Assembly: GCF_000002865.3 (NCBI RefSeq)
Contig: NW_001865039.1
Coordinates: 3,412,701 to 3,476,700 of the forward strand
Reading direction: 5' to 3'
DNA length: 64,000 bases
From: Monosiga brevicollis MX1
Lineage: Eukaryota; Opisthokonta; Choanoflagellata; Craspedida; Salpingoecidae
The notes under the pieces were generated by a model. It did not search any database. It worked only from the letters and a program-made list of their open reading frames with translations, and was not told the origin of the DNA. This document shows, piece by piece, positions 37,631 through 51,629 of this stretch (position 1 is the first letter of the stretch; every line of letters begins with the position of its first letter). A program made the translations under genes and the position numbers.

Positions 37631-38659
37631 TAATCTTGAAAAGTGAACTGTAAAGACACATGTGCTGGTCGGTCACTGTCGCCGCGTCTTGCGCGCTCCC
37701 ACTCGATACGTGTCATTGTCTAAGATTTATAACTGCACCACTCACAGATATGCGTATGCATGTGCCTCCCGGCTCTGCCAGCGCTCTGCGTTATCCGCGG
37801 ACCCGTCGTAGACTTCCCAACCCGTGGCTAGATTCCGGGCCAATCGAATTTTGATTTTCCAGGCATCATTGATATTTCCCTGGTGCTTGCCTTGTGCCAT
37901 AACATACGACGACAGGCCCGATCACTCATACCCCATCTGACGGATAACCGGAGAAAAGAAAAGGGGCCCACCAAGTGTCGACCCAACAAGCAGTTGGCGG
38001 CATGCCTGCGCTTCCAACGATTGCATGATTCTTCTTCTTAAATTTTTGAAACGAAAGGGAGGGGATGTTAATGCGATCACGCCCAAACAGCCGCGGGCTG
38101 AGGGGAGCCGCCGAGTGGAAAAAAAAAGGAAGCAACACCAGAGTTTGGGGAAAGAACATCAGAGGCAGGAAAACAACAACAAGACCTGCGTGGGCAACAT
38201 GAGGCCCAACGTAGAATTGTGCACGAAATCAGGGACATGGGCAGGCCGATGTACCAGCTACAATACGGACATGCATCGCAACAAGACCGACAAGACTGAC
38301 TACAAACCACGAGCAACAAAACCCTGCACACCAAAAGGGCGTGGCAAGGCAAGACCTGACTGAGATGTCAGGCCTAGACATGAGGCAGGCACCACCCCGA
38401 ACGAGGTAGAGTCAAGCACGATGTATTGCGTGGCTGCAGCGCGTCATGGGCCTCTCCTTGCCAATGCTTGCCATCACACAAGACTGACATGCCTTCAGAC
38501 CACCGCATCAAACACAAACAGGACAAGGGTGCAGGAGCTCGAGGCACCTTATGACACTGTGGAGCGGGGACGACAAATCAAGGTAAGGTGAGTGAACAGT
38601 GGACCATTCATTGTTCGGGTTAGCCAGCAACAACCCATGCGGGGGAAAACCACTTTGCT
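37631..38659. other. Convergent intergenic region
   Basis: 3' flanks of MRPS33 and SEC61 gamma. A 112-codon open frame at 38025-38363 on the plus strand is basic and low in complexity, and I reject it as a gene. Nothing else stands out. Confidence 0.55.
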
Positions 38660-39001
38660 TCAACGCAGGGTGATCAACGAACCCAGAATGTTGTTGATGG
38701 GAATGTGGATGAGCTTCACGGCGTAGCCGATGATGCCCATGATGGCAAAGCCAACGAGGGTCGCGGAAGCAATCTTCATGAACTCTGCAAAGTCAAACCA
38801 CAACCACAGATGAGCCGTGCGTGAGATACAAATGAACACATGAAGGGCTTTGATTTGATCGACTGTGACCATCGCAACCCGAGAAGGCGCATGCAAACTT
38901 CACTCACCCTTGGTGTTGGGCTTGTCGCACTTGTTCAAGAACATGCGCGAGTTGCGGTAAAAGTCGTTCAAAGGAGCGACCGAGTCCTTGATGTCATCCA
39001 T
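38660..39001 (-). CDS. SEC61G: Protein translocon subunit Sec61 gamma
   Basis: Two exons, 39001-38908 and 38784-38660, give 72 residues (human 68). The N-terminal cytosolic helix begins [20 protein letters not shown] and includes [10 protein letters not shown]. The single membrane segment is [20 protein letters not shown], nearly identical to the family's [19 protein letters not shown]. Sec61 gamma is the SecE homologue, a tail-anchored clamp around the Sec61 alpha channel in the ER membrane. The intron splits the KEF-KIA motif exactly where the reading frame resumes. Identification is certain. Confidence 0.97.
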
Positions 39002-39542
39002 GCTGCAAGTTAAGATCGAGTTTGAGGAGAAGAAAAGTGTAGTGAGCGATCAATGAGCTCAAAATCTCATGGTCAAGGCGTGATCCTGCAGTGCCACGGC
39101 TGTGAGCCGATCGCTCTGCGCTGGCTTCCTTTTTCATCATGACTTGTTCTTGTTCTCCCACCCCTGACCCCTTGGTAAGCTGGACGGACAGAAAGGCCCG
39201 AGGCACGGGGAAGGAAAAGAAGGCGCAGGTGGCAGTGCACCCAGCACATTCGCCCTCCACGTCCCCGCTCCCTCCTCCCACTGCCCTTTGCGATTGTCCT
39301 CTGCACCACCCTCGGCACAAGAAGCAGCACGCAAAACAGCTCCTCGACTCTCCTTCCCACCTCGATCCCCACTGCCATCACAGCATCCATACACACACAC
39401 TCCCCCACCCCACCCTCCCTCTAGCCTTCAGTCCAACAAGATCACCACCCCGATACACCACCGCCATCATCGATCAGAAACATCATCGTACCTGTCGGTG
39501 TGGGAGTGAGAGAGAGAGGGCGGCGACCAGAGAAGAAGAAAG

Positions 39543-39602
<60 letters not shown>

Positions 39603-39912
39603 TTTTACTTCTTTGTTCAGTGACATTCCTTCCACCTCCCACACAAAAGGCCAAAGGTTGTCGTCGTGGCAGACTTGAATAGACAAACCGGGAAATATGT
39701 TGTTCAAACCAATACGAATTTACTCGAGATCAAACCAGCACCGACCACAGCCTGTTTAGATTGGAGAATGGATGTCAGAAAATGTGATATACGAGGGGTG
39801 GCTCGATTCAACTGTTTTCAGCACTTTTTTTGACGGCGCGCGGTCGCCGGTACCTCAAGGCGGGGAGGGACAGAGTCCGTGTGCCTGCGGTGGCGCGCGT
39901 ATACCAATAGAA
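39002..39912. other. Divergent promoter region SEC61G / mannosidase
   Basis: Contains a (GA)n run at about 39545-39598 and a C-rich segment at 39230-39460. Open frames through it are repeat artefacts. The promoters of both flanking genes presumably lie here. Confidence 0.55.
39545..39598 (-). repeat. (GA)n microsatellite
   Basis: About 27 uninterrupted GA units. It reads as (CT)n on the strand of SEC61G, the same orientation relative to transcription as most other CT tracts in the window. Confidence 0.95.
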
Positions 39913-42900
39913 ATGGCAGGCAACGAGTATGTCAGCATTGGCATAAGTGGTGGCCATGGCAATGGTATTGGTCTTGGAGGGCGCCGATCCCAGTCCTGCA
40001 CCCGGGTATGTTCTCACCCTCCCTTATCCTGGCTCTCCCCTCTCTCACCTGGGTCTGGGACCAATAACGCTCCCTTCAAATGGACAACAATTCCTGTCTC
40101 CTTCCCGATCCATCACGCAGGTGTGGTCTGGATTGACCAGTCTTCAGCGCTTTCTCCTGTTGGCCTGTGCCGCCCTGGCCATTTTGGCCTACATCAGCCA
40201 TGCCAACGGGACACACCCGAGTGTGCATCAGGTGCGACATTGGGCGCCAACGTCATCCACATGACAAAGCATTTGGCGAGCCCCGCCACCCACTGGCTTC
40301 CACAATTTGTAAATTCATCCAATTGGGACCATGTCTCCCACCCATTTTGTCCGTTAGACCCGCCATGTGGCAGACGCTGTCCAAAACCAAGACGAGCTCA
40401 ACCAGCGGCTCGACAGCCTTGATCAGGTGCGAACCGTGTGGTTGCAAAGACTGGCCTGTTCAGCCATCAAACGCAGATCTACCACGATGTGCTAGACTCA
40501 CGCATTCGGGACCTCGGCATCTCTGTAGGATCGAGCAGAAGTCGAACAACTGCTGGCGCGTGAGCAACAGGTCTGACTTGGGAACTGCTCCTGACACGCT
40601 TTTCTGCAAAGACATGACATGGCTGACGCAGACGAACATGTGTGCAGGCCATCAAAGGTGATGAGGCTTTAAGACAGCAAGTCAAGGCCAATGCCCAGAA
40701 CGCTGCCGTAATTCATCAAGCACCACCACCAGAGCAGCGAGCCCCAGCCCCAGCCCCAGCCCCAGCCCCAGCTCCAGCCCCAGCTCCAGCTCCAGCTCCA
40801 GCTCCAGCTCCAGCTCCAGCTCCAGCTCCAGCTCCAGCCCCAGCCCCAGCCCCAGCTCCAGCCCCAGCCCCAGCCCCAGCCCCAGCTCCAGCTCCAGCTC
40901 CAGCTCCAGCTCCAGCTGATGGGAGCAAGCCAACGCCTGTCCTGCCCCGTGGTCCGCAAAACGCTCAACAAGAGGCCATTGTCAATACAATGAAATGGGC
41001 TTGGAAAGGCAGGTGGAACATGCAAGAGACGAACCGCAGCCAGCGCAGTTTTGTGTTGTCTTTTTCCACCACCACCACCACCGACACCGACACCGACACG
41101 ACTACTGACTTCCCTTCCCGACCTTTTTTTAGGTTACCGCGAGCACGCGTGGGGTCACGACGAACTGCTTCCCGTCAGCCAACGCCATTCGGAATGGTTC
41201 AAGCTTGGCCTCACCCTCGTGGATGCCCTTGACACCCTTTACATTATGAACCTGCAAAGCGAATTTAAGGTTGGTCGCTTGTCCCTGTTGGACACAAAAC
41301 GCTCCTCAAATACATTTCCCATCTCCCACCAAATCGCTGCCCCCACCAGTCTCACATGGCTGTCTTTGTCTCGCTCGGCTCTGGCAACCGGCTTTCTATG
41401 CGATTGCTTGCTAAACGCAGGAAGCGCGCGATTGGGTTGCCAACAGCCTCAACCTGGATCAAAACATTGATGTAAACCTGTTTGAATGCACAATTCGCGT
41501 CCTCGGTGGCCTCATTTCCACACACGCGCTGACGGGAGATCAGATGTTCCTCGACCGGGCCGTACGTGCTTCGTTTACTCCCGCAGTGCAGTGCGGCCCC
41601 CCCTTCTTTTTTTTTCGACCGCGGCAAGGCAAACTTGAATCTCCATTCACGCCCAAACCCTTATACGTTGATAGCATGATCTTGGTGACCGATTGTCATA
41701 CGCCTTCAACGAGCACTCGGGAGTTCCCTTTAGCGACGTCAACTTGGGTACTCACCATGCCCACAAGCCCGCTTGGGGACCAGACAGGTTGGTTGGGCGC
41801 CACAGCTGTTGGCCCTCGCCTCGAAAGGTTTACCGCGCGCGCCACTTTTGCAGACGAACAACCCCGCTCCCTCGATACTCATCCTTTGACGCTTTGGCGC
41901 CTACAGCTCCACCTCTGAGGTGACCACAATTCAGCTCGAATTCAAGGCCTTATCTCACTTTACCAAGGACCGCAAATACTTTGATCGGGTGCGACATTCT
42001 TTGCTTCTTTGTGTTGAGCACATGCCGCCCGTTACTGGCACTCAGAGCTATTGGACCGCATGCGCCGTTGACACTGTCATCTTGCGGCGCAAACAACAAA
42101 TCATACACCAATTCTTTGCACGGTGGCCTTTGTCGCGCCCTGTCCCGCTGACCACCCTTATTTCCCCATCCTTGATGATAACAGGTGACCAAGGTCATGG
42201 ATCACGTGCGACAAATCAAGCCTGCCGACGGCCTAGTCCCCATCTTCATTAACGCCAATTCGGGCCGGTACGCAATCCTAGCCAAATATTACGCCACCAC
42301 GCCGCCCGTGCCTTCCTTATGGTCGCTGTAAAAGTCATGCGCTAACATGAGTGCTTTGAAATCTCAGATTCTCGGGAAATACGGTGACGCTCGGCGCGCG
42401 GGGCGATTCGTATTACGAATACCTTCTCAAGCAGTGGCTCCTAACCAATAAGAAGGAAGACGTCTACAAGGTGCGATTATGCTAGGCCAGCGCCAGCCTG
42501 CAAGCTTTAACGCGCTTGATCCATCCTGTCTAACCCATGTGGCATCTCATCTATTTGACACCAATGATGACCCATTCTGGTGTGCAGCAAATGTACGAAG
42601 AGGTGGTCAAGTCCATCACAGATCAGCTCTTGACACGAACCAAGGATGGTCGTGTCTATGTGGCTGAGCGCCTCAACGGTCGCAAAAGCCCGAAAATGGT
42701 ATGCTTTGTGCGCTTATCATACACACACATACACCTATTGCTGACACGGAATGCCCTGGCTGCATCCAATATTCGCAGGACCACCTTGTGTGTTTCTACC
42801 CGGGCATGTTGGCATTGGGCTACTTGCACGGCATGCCTCGTGAGCATCTCGAGCAAGCCAAGGTATGCTTTTCAAGCCTACATGGGTGTACAGACGTGAG

Positions 42901-43820
42901 CAGATGGAAGCATCTCTGTGCGTATGCCAAATCTCACATCCGCTCATCCGTCGCATCTTGTAGGAAGTGGCCAAGACATGCTACGACATGTACTCGACAC
43001 AACCGGCCAAACTGGCGCCTGAGATCGTTCATTTTCATGACGGTAGGCGCCGTGTCTGTCGTCATTGGTAGTGGCTCGTCTCGGGTTGCGAGGCTGGACC
43101 ACACCATCACGGTATACTCATCTGCCATGCATAGATCAATCCCCGTCCATGTATGTCAAGCCTGCGGATGCGCACAACCTTCTTCGCCCGGAAACGGTCG
43201 AGTCACTTTTCATTCTCTGGCGTGTCACCAAGGTTGGCCGCTCAGTCCCCATGCACAGCACATGCCCAGTCGTGGCTCTTTCTGACGTGACTGCGCGATT
43301 GAAATAGGACCCAATTTATCGCGAGTGGGGCTGGGAAATCTACAAAGCCTTTGAGGAGCACTGTCGCGTCGAGACCGGTGGCTACTCATCATTGACCAGT
43401 GTTCTGACCAGCAAGCCCGCCTTTCGGTAAATAACTCCGTTTCTATTTGAGGGCTTTGGCGCTGGGCACGTGGGTTGCTTCAACTGTACCACCATTCTCT
43501 GGCCGGGCTTGACCCATGCTGCATCGGCTGTGGGCTCGCACTTGCCTAGGGATAAAATGGAAAGCTTCTTCTTGGGTGAAACCCTCAAGTATCTGTATCT
43601 TCTCTTTGAAGACGATGACAACTTTCTACCTCTAGATCAGGTACAGATGCTTGAATTGGCTTGCGTTGAACACCAACGCCTTTCTCCATTGTTTCCAGTC
43701 TCGGCGTGTTTGGCATGCCCATGGTGTCTTTCAGCGCTCACAACTTGCGCTGTCCGACTGCCGCAGTGGGTCATCAACACCGAAGCACACCCGCTACCCA
43801 TATTCGACCCCCCCTCGTGA
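39913..43820 (+). CDS. Golgi/ER alpha-1,2-mannosidase, GH47 family
   Basis: Eighteen exons give 656 residues: 39913-40005, 40121-40231, 40358-40426, 40529-40570, 40648-41008, 41133-41269, 41421-41561, 41675-41787, 41907-41988, 42185-42267, 42368-42470, 42588-42698, 42779-42862, 42964-43042, 43135-43232, 43308-43426, 43550-43640, 43767-43820. Type II membrane topology: a short N-tail, one hydrophobic anchor near residues 40-58 ([13 protein letters not shown]), a coiled-coil stem, then a 59-residue Pro-Ala stalk (137-195). The catalytic domain carries the GH47 hallmarks [60 protein letters not shown] and NTEAHPLP, the last Thr being the usual calcium ligand. It trims alpha-1,2-mannose from N-glycans. 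Intron 5 appears to use a GC donor. The coiled coil and stalk suggest a Golgi-type enzyme rather than the ER form; this is inference. Confidence 0.93.
40741..40917 (+). repeat. Coding hexanucleotide repeat, Ala-(Pro-Ala)29
   Basis: Alternating CCAGCC and CCAGCT units stay in frame for 59 codons in exon 5 of the mannosidase. Blocks of C-ending and T-ending Ala codons suggest unequal exchange of higher-order units. On the minus strand it makes spurious Ala-Gly and Leu-Glu frames. Confidence 0.95.
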
Positions 43821-44682
43821 CTCGAGGGGCCGACAGCAGGGGGCGACGCGCAATCTGCTTGGCTCAAGGAAGGACAGTCTCATGCGTGTTCATCTGACAC
43901 CTCGTGTGAGGTCGACCAAGCGCCTGACCAGCCACAATCAGACCTGGCCTCCGCTTTGCCGGAGCCAAATGAACAGTCCGTGGTCGGTGCCAGTGCGTCT
44001 ATTAACACCAATGCGCCTGAGAAGAACACGTAAGAGTTGAGCACCCGCTCCAGTATTTCACCTCTGCTATGCTGGCGGTAGTCTGTCTCCCGAATCGTCT
44101 CGTGGTGTTTGTTGCATTTTTAATCTTGTTATTGAGCTGTTGTCGTGGCGGTATTTTGTTTGCTTCTTGTGCTTGTTTGTTTGTTTTCCCTTTTTTGCTT
44201 TTCATCATCTCTCGCTCCCCGCTCTCTTCCCCGCCCCGAACACCTTGATCCCCTGTTGTCGGCGAGTGCCCTACCCCTTTTTCTGGATTTAAAGTCTCTC
44301 TTTCCAACTTCAATAGACATTCGATCTTACCTTATCCATTCTTGACCTCGCTGGATGGCACCCTGCGTGGACCCCCACACGTTGCCCGCCCCTGCCATTC
44401 CATGTGCAACCCTCTCGCTCACCGCACACATCGTCATTCACAACTTAACAAAAAAAAAAAAAAAAAATCGAGCATCGTAGGATTGTTGTCAAGAACACTT
44501 GTTGTCAACCTTGCCATGACTTCCTTTTTTTTTTCTTTTTTTTTTCTCTCTCTCTCTCACTCTCTCTCTCTGTGGAACAAAAACGGCAGCGCCGACCAAA
44601 GCCATCGGCCGCATCCTGAAGCGACAGTGCAATCAGTTATCAAGATACAGCTGATTCGCGAGATAGCAGTTGCAAGAGAGCC
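43821..44682. other. Intergenic region
   Basis: Mannosidase 3' flank and promoter of the KH gene. A pyrimidine tract (T runs then CT) spans about 44521-44571, roughly 110 bp before the KH start codon; a poly-A run lies at about 44451-44467. No gene seen. Confidence 0.55.
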
Positions 44683-46162
44683 ATGGCAACGTCACCGACA
44701 GGCGTGGCTGCGCCGGCGGCAAACAGTGGTGAGTGTTGGCACGATGGCAATGAAAGTGACACCTGGGGGAAGCGAAAGCAGCAGCCCATGTTCCGACGGC
44801 AGGCCGCGAGATATCCCCGCGCGCCATGGTTGCCTCTGCCAATCCGGGCACCATCACCACCCACGAGCCTCACGTATCAGGTCTTTTATGACCCTGGGCT
44901 GACTCTACCCCGGTGCCGAGGGGTGTGCGCAATCAGCTGGGCGCGTGTGAGAATGATGTTCATGGGGTGGTGAAGTGGAGGCAGAAGAAGACCATATCTC
45001 TGTGTCTTTGGCATGCTAGCATGTGACTCCGATTCAAGACAGGCCAGGATATCTGACCTGTCAAGTTTGATCTGTTTTCATCTCACTCTCGCCATGGCCC
45101 ATGCCCTATGTCGAATGCGCGTGGATCGTAGGCTCTGCCATCAAACTTCTGATTCCCGCCAAGTGTGCGGGAGGTGTCATTGGCCGAGGTGGTGAAAACA
45201 TTTCCAAGCTGCAAGAGGAAACGGGACTGCATGTCAAGCTGTCACAGACTCGCGAGTTTTACCCCGGCACGGCAGAGCGCACTTGTCTCATCCAAGGCGA
45301 ACCGACGCGCCTGATCGTGGGTGTCAACCGTGTGCTTGACATTATTGTGGCCAACGATGATCATCAAGATGGGACCTCGCTGGCCAACCCCGTGACCGTG
45401 GCGGTTCCTTACAATGCCGCCGGCAGTGTTTTGGGCAAGGGTGGAAGCATCCTCAAGGGTATCAAGGACGCCACAGGCTGCAAAATTATCATTTCACAAA
45501 AGGTCGGCAACTCATCGCGCGCGAATCCCCAGATGTCTCAAACTTGATCTGCAGCTTGCACTGTGAGTGTCATGGCGGGGCTTGAATCCTGGATGCTCGG
45601 TCGGCAGGATGGTCCCGCTGCTCGGTATGGCGAGCGGTTAATCAAAATCGTGTCACCTACACCCCTGGAAGTCCCTCGCGAAGGCGTCAAGCGAGTCATG
45701 GACGCGCTTCTGGCTCAAGAAGAAAATCTGCAGTTTCACAATCTTTCCATCAGCTACTCCACCATGGAGCCGCGTTTCGGTGGGCCCCCTCCTGTCCAAA
45801 ACTATGGGGTGCCTGCCGCCACTTATGAACCCGGACGCGGTCTGCCGCGAACGGCTTACGGCGGCGCAGGGCGCTATGAGCCCCACGCACCCCACGCTGC
45901 GCTTCCCGAGACCAACGCCTACTATGGCGGTGCACCGGCGCCCGCCACGTACGGCAGTGGGGGTTATCAGCCTGGCGTAGGTCGAGGCGGGGGCCGCGAC
46001 AACTTTAGCAACGACAACTTTGCGCCGTCTGGCCGCCGTGCCCATGCCGATCCCAATTTTGGTGGCCCGCCCGCTACCAATGATCCCTACGGTGGTTATC
46101 GGGATATGGATCGCCGTTACGATGGCTATGCACCCCCCTCTTCGTATTCATCTTATGACCCG
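44683..46162 (+). CDS. NOVA/PCBP-like KH-domain RNA-binding protein (3' end not resolved)
   Basis: Exons 44683-44728, 45132-45502 and 45608-46162 keep frame and give 324 residues before a good donor at 46163. The N-terminus is short (MATSPTGVAAPAANSG). KH1 includes AIKLLIPAKCAGGVIGRGGE and the FYPGTAERTCLIQG segment typical of NOVA proteins. KH2 includes AVPYNAAGSVLGKGG and continues across intron 2. Both GXXG loops (GRGG, GKGG) are intact. The tail is Gly/Tyr/Pro-rich with RGGGRD-type elements, suggesting condensate-prone RNA binding. The next exon is not found: the donor is followed by a CT microsatellite and an N gap, so the end is either within the gap or in a short read-through frame ending at 46243. 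Likely role: splicing or mRNA regulation in the nucleus. Confidence 0.85.
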
Positions 46163-46256
46163 GTAAGATTGGCTATTGGAAGAGCAAGAAAGAGCCGTCA
46201 AAGACATCGGTGGCTCGACTGGATGGCATGCTTTTGTTTTTGAGTGATTCTTGTTC

Positions 46257-46257
<1 letters not shown>

Positions 46258-46340
<83 letters not shown>
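46258..46340 (+). repeat. (CT)n microsatellite bordering assembly gap
   Basis: About 40 CT units run directly into the N block. The repeat probably caused the assembly break, so its true length is unknown. Confidence 0.95.
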
Positions 46341-46390
46341 NNNNNNNNNNNNNNNNNNNNNNNNNNNNNNNNNNNNNNNNNNNNNNNNNN
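46341..46390. other. Assembly gap (50 N)
   Basis: Fifty unknown bases. It may hide the last exon of the KH gene and the promoter of the DUS1-like gene; 50 is probably a placeholder size. Confidence 0.99.
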
Positions 46391-46418
46391 GTTGGGACTT
46401 TGATTGATTGGGCACGAC

Positions 46419-46439
46419 ATGGCGGAGACGGACGCGTGA
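46419..46439 (+). promoter_or_regulatory. Six-codon upstream ORF before DUS1
   Basis: ATG GCG GAG ACG GAC GCG TGA ends one base before the presumed DUS1 start at 46441 and is in a different frame. If transcribed, it could modulate initiation by termination-reinitiation. The transcription start is unknown. Confidence 0.4.
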
Positions 46440-46440
46440 G

Positions 46441-48829
46441 ATGGCTACGGGAGGAGCAGCAACGGCGCTGGCCGGCAAAGCCGGTCGTATGAATTTCTTT
46501 TGGCGTTTGCCCACACCGCGCCTTGTGGTGGCTCCCATGGTTGATCAAAGCGAGCTTGCTTGGCGCATGCTGTGCCGACGCAAGGGTGCTGTGCTCTGCT
46601 ACACGCCCATGTTCAATTCCAAAGTTTTTGTGCGCGACGCCAGCTACCGCAAGCGCATGTTCAAGGCTATCGAGGGTGATCGACCCCTGGTCGTGCAGTT
46701 TTGTGGCGACGATGCGGCCACGTTGCTCGAGGCAGCCAAGCATGTGGAACCCTATTGTGATGCTATTTCTCTCAACTGTGGCTGTCCTCAAGGTCAGAGG
46801 CTTTGAATTGTTGGCCGTCGCCTGCAGGTCACGCTCGCGCGCGCGCACACACCACATCTCAAACCCGTGGCAACCAAATCGGCTGACATTGCTCGCTGTG
46901 CCATGTCCCGTCTACGCCAGGCATTGCTCGCCGCGGCCACTATGGCGCCTTTCTTCAGGTACATAAGGCGCATGACCATTCATCCTGAATCCGTGAGCGA
47001 TCGATGGCCCGGGGGTCTTGTGCGCTCATTGCGCTGCCTTTTCTTGACTTGGTGCACCTGCAGGACGAGTGGGAGCTGCTGGCTGAGATTGTGTCAACGC
47101 TGAGCAAAAACCTCTCAATCGCGGTCGAATGCAAGATTCGCATTCACGATGACGCGGAGCGAACGCTGGCCTACGCCAAAATGTTTGAGGCGGCAGGCTG
47201 CGATCTTCTCACAGTACATGGTCGCACACGAGAGCAAAAGGGCACCCGAACTGGCTTGGCCGACTGGTCGCTTGTCAAGCGCATCAAGTATGCCCAGTGC
47301 ATGTGCCTTGACCAAAGCCTCGTTAAATGCATAGCCGCGTGCCGCATGAGCCAATGCTGACTCTGGGGCTTGCTGTTGTAGGGAGGAACTGAAGATCCCC
47401 GTCGTGTCCAACGGCAATATCCTCTATCGCGCCGACTGTCTGGCCTGCCTGGAGGAGACGGGTGTGGACGGCATCATGTCATCCGAATCCAACCTCTCAA
47501 ACCCAGCCATGTTCGTGGGCCAGTTTCCTTTGATCAGCGATTTGACACAAGAATACCTAGAGCTCGCCAAGGAGCACAAGGCGACCACCTCTCAAGTTCG
47601 CGCCCACCTCTTTCGCCTGTGGTACCCATGGTACGTGTCGAATCTCCCCACGCCCCCCCCCCATCCTATCTCAATGGCACCGTCAGGCTGATGGCCACCA
47701 CGCACACATCAGAGGCATCGAACTCATTTGTACTTTACCCTCCCTGTGGTGGCCTTGCCTCAACCCCCAACAACAGCCTGACCATCATGCCGCAGGTGCG
47801 AGAGCGCTTAATTGCTGATAAGAACATTGATCAATTCCTAGCCACCAACGCCGTTCTAGCGCAAGAGCTGGCTGCAGCGCGTGCCACGGCCACAGATATC
47901 GAAGACATTGCTGACGAAGGTAGGACTGCCAACTGCGGGTCGCAGCCTCGAACGCTCAAGTCGAAACAACATACTGTCCTAATCCCACCACCTTCCTGTC
48001 CCCTCAGCTGCTGCTAAGATCCTTGGAGCCAGCTGTGGCAAGGATTATGTCTTCCCACAAGTTCCTTTTTGGCGCTGCCAGCCTCGTCTACGAGACCATG
48101 AAAAGGACTCGTGTGTGGACGCCCAAGACTGCTTTTTGTTCGCGCTTGGCCTCGACCGCCTTTCGCCCGTGCACACAGGTCGCTGTCGTTGTGATAGGGA
48201 AACCATTGCGGCAGAAAAGAAGCGGCGCGCCGAAGAGCGGGCTGCGCTAGAGGCCGAAGCTGAGGCTCTCGAGGCCGCCCATGCCGATGATAAGGAACGT
48301 CCCACCAAAAAACGGGTCAAGAAAGATGCCAAGGAAAAGAAAGCACGTACGTCACCAGGAATGCCCCTTCGTTGACTTCCTCAAATATGAATACGGCTTG
48401 TTTCGCGTCGATGTGCTCTTTTGCCTGCGCTTCTTGTACCCGACCCACGCTGTCGCCCTGACTGCATGTTGATACGATGCTGAGTTCTTTTTCCCTATCC
48501 TCATTCAACGCACTCATGTTATAGCGCCACCACCCAAGTACATGATGTGCCACATGTGCGGCCAATGCCCCGGCTCCGAAGCGTAAGTTGCGTGGCTTGG
48601 TATAACAGTGTTATGATTGATGAGCAGACTCATGAAACCCCGGGATGCGCTCGTCCACAGGTGCGAACACAAGGCGTGCAAGAACTGTTGCAAGGCCATG
48701 TGTCGTGAACAGATTCTCGACTGTGAAAAGCACAGGAACTTTCATCGCTCGCAGCCTGAGCGGTATCAGCCGGACGGGGAGAAAGACAAGGCCGGGGCAG
48801 CCGGCCAAACTCCAGTTGCTGCCACATAG
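46441..48829 (+). CDS. DUS1L: tRNA-dihydrouridine synthase, DUS1-like
   Basis: Eight exons: 46441-46792, 46921-46958, 47064-47287, 47382-47630, 47777-47919, 48008-48346, 48525-48582, 48661-48829; 523 residues. The FMN-binding TIM-barrel begins with [19 protein letters not shown]. It has the catalytic-Cys region [20 protein letters not shown] rebuilt across intron 1, [19 protein letters not shown] and NGNIL. The C-terminal half holds a charged coiled coil ([20 protein letters not shown]), a nuclear-localisation-like [12 protein letters not shown] and a Cys-rich segment ([12 protein letters not shown], then [14 protein letters not shown]) matching the Cys-rich tail of animal DUS1L. The enzyme reduces uridines at D-loop positions 16/17 of tRNA using NADPH. 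Exon 5 was set at 47777 because that acceptor alone keeps the frame. Confidence 0.93.
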
Positions 48830-49210
48830 CCTGTCTGCTATCGGCCCAGGGCTGCCAAAACAAAAATCGTCAAGATCAAGGAAGATGAAGGCCTGAACAA
48901 GGAAGGGACCATAGCCTAGCCTCGCCTGGGAAGACATGCTGGCCTCAACATAAAGAGTTGTGAATGCTGGCCCATGCCTGCGTGTGCAGAGTAATGATGG
49001 TGGTAAACAATCGAGTCGATGAAAAGGGACTGAATGAACCATCTCGTGGAACGTGCACACATATTCGTGTCATTCATTTGGAGCAGGCTCACTGACCCTA
49101 CGGCCACAATGGCGGACAGGAAAGGAACCAACGGCGCGACAAAACAAAACAGTCAAGACGAAAAAAAACTCGGCAGTGTTTCCTAGAAACAACATGACTG
49201 GTGGGACAAT
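48830..49210. other. Convergent intergenic region
   Basis: 3' flanks of the DUS1-like and ArfGAP genes. Nothing beyond ordinary sequence is seen. Confidence 0.55.

Positions 49211-51629
<2,419 letters not shown>

Noticed and set aside
38025-38363. 112-codon basic open frame between MRPS33 and SEC61G
   Set aside because: No start context, no similarity to any family I know, and low-complexity Lys/Thr content typical of spacer DNA.
40477-40524. Possible mannosidase exon reading [16 protein letters not shown]
   Set aside because: It would leave an impossibly short following intron; starting the exon at 40529 keeps frame and extends the coiled coil.
40669-41025. Minus-strand Trp-Ser/Leu-Glu and Gly-Ala repeat frames
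   Set aside because: They are complementary readings of the Pro-Ala coding repeat in the mannosidase.
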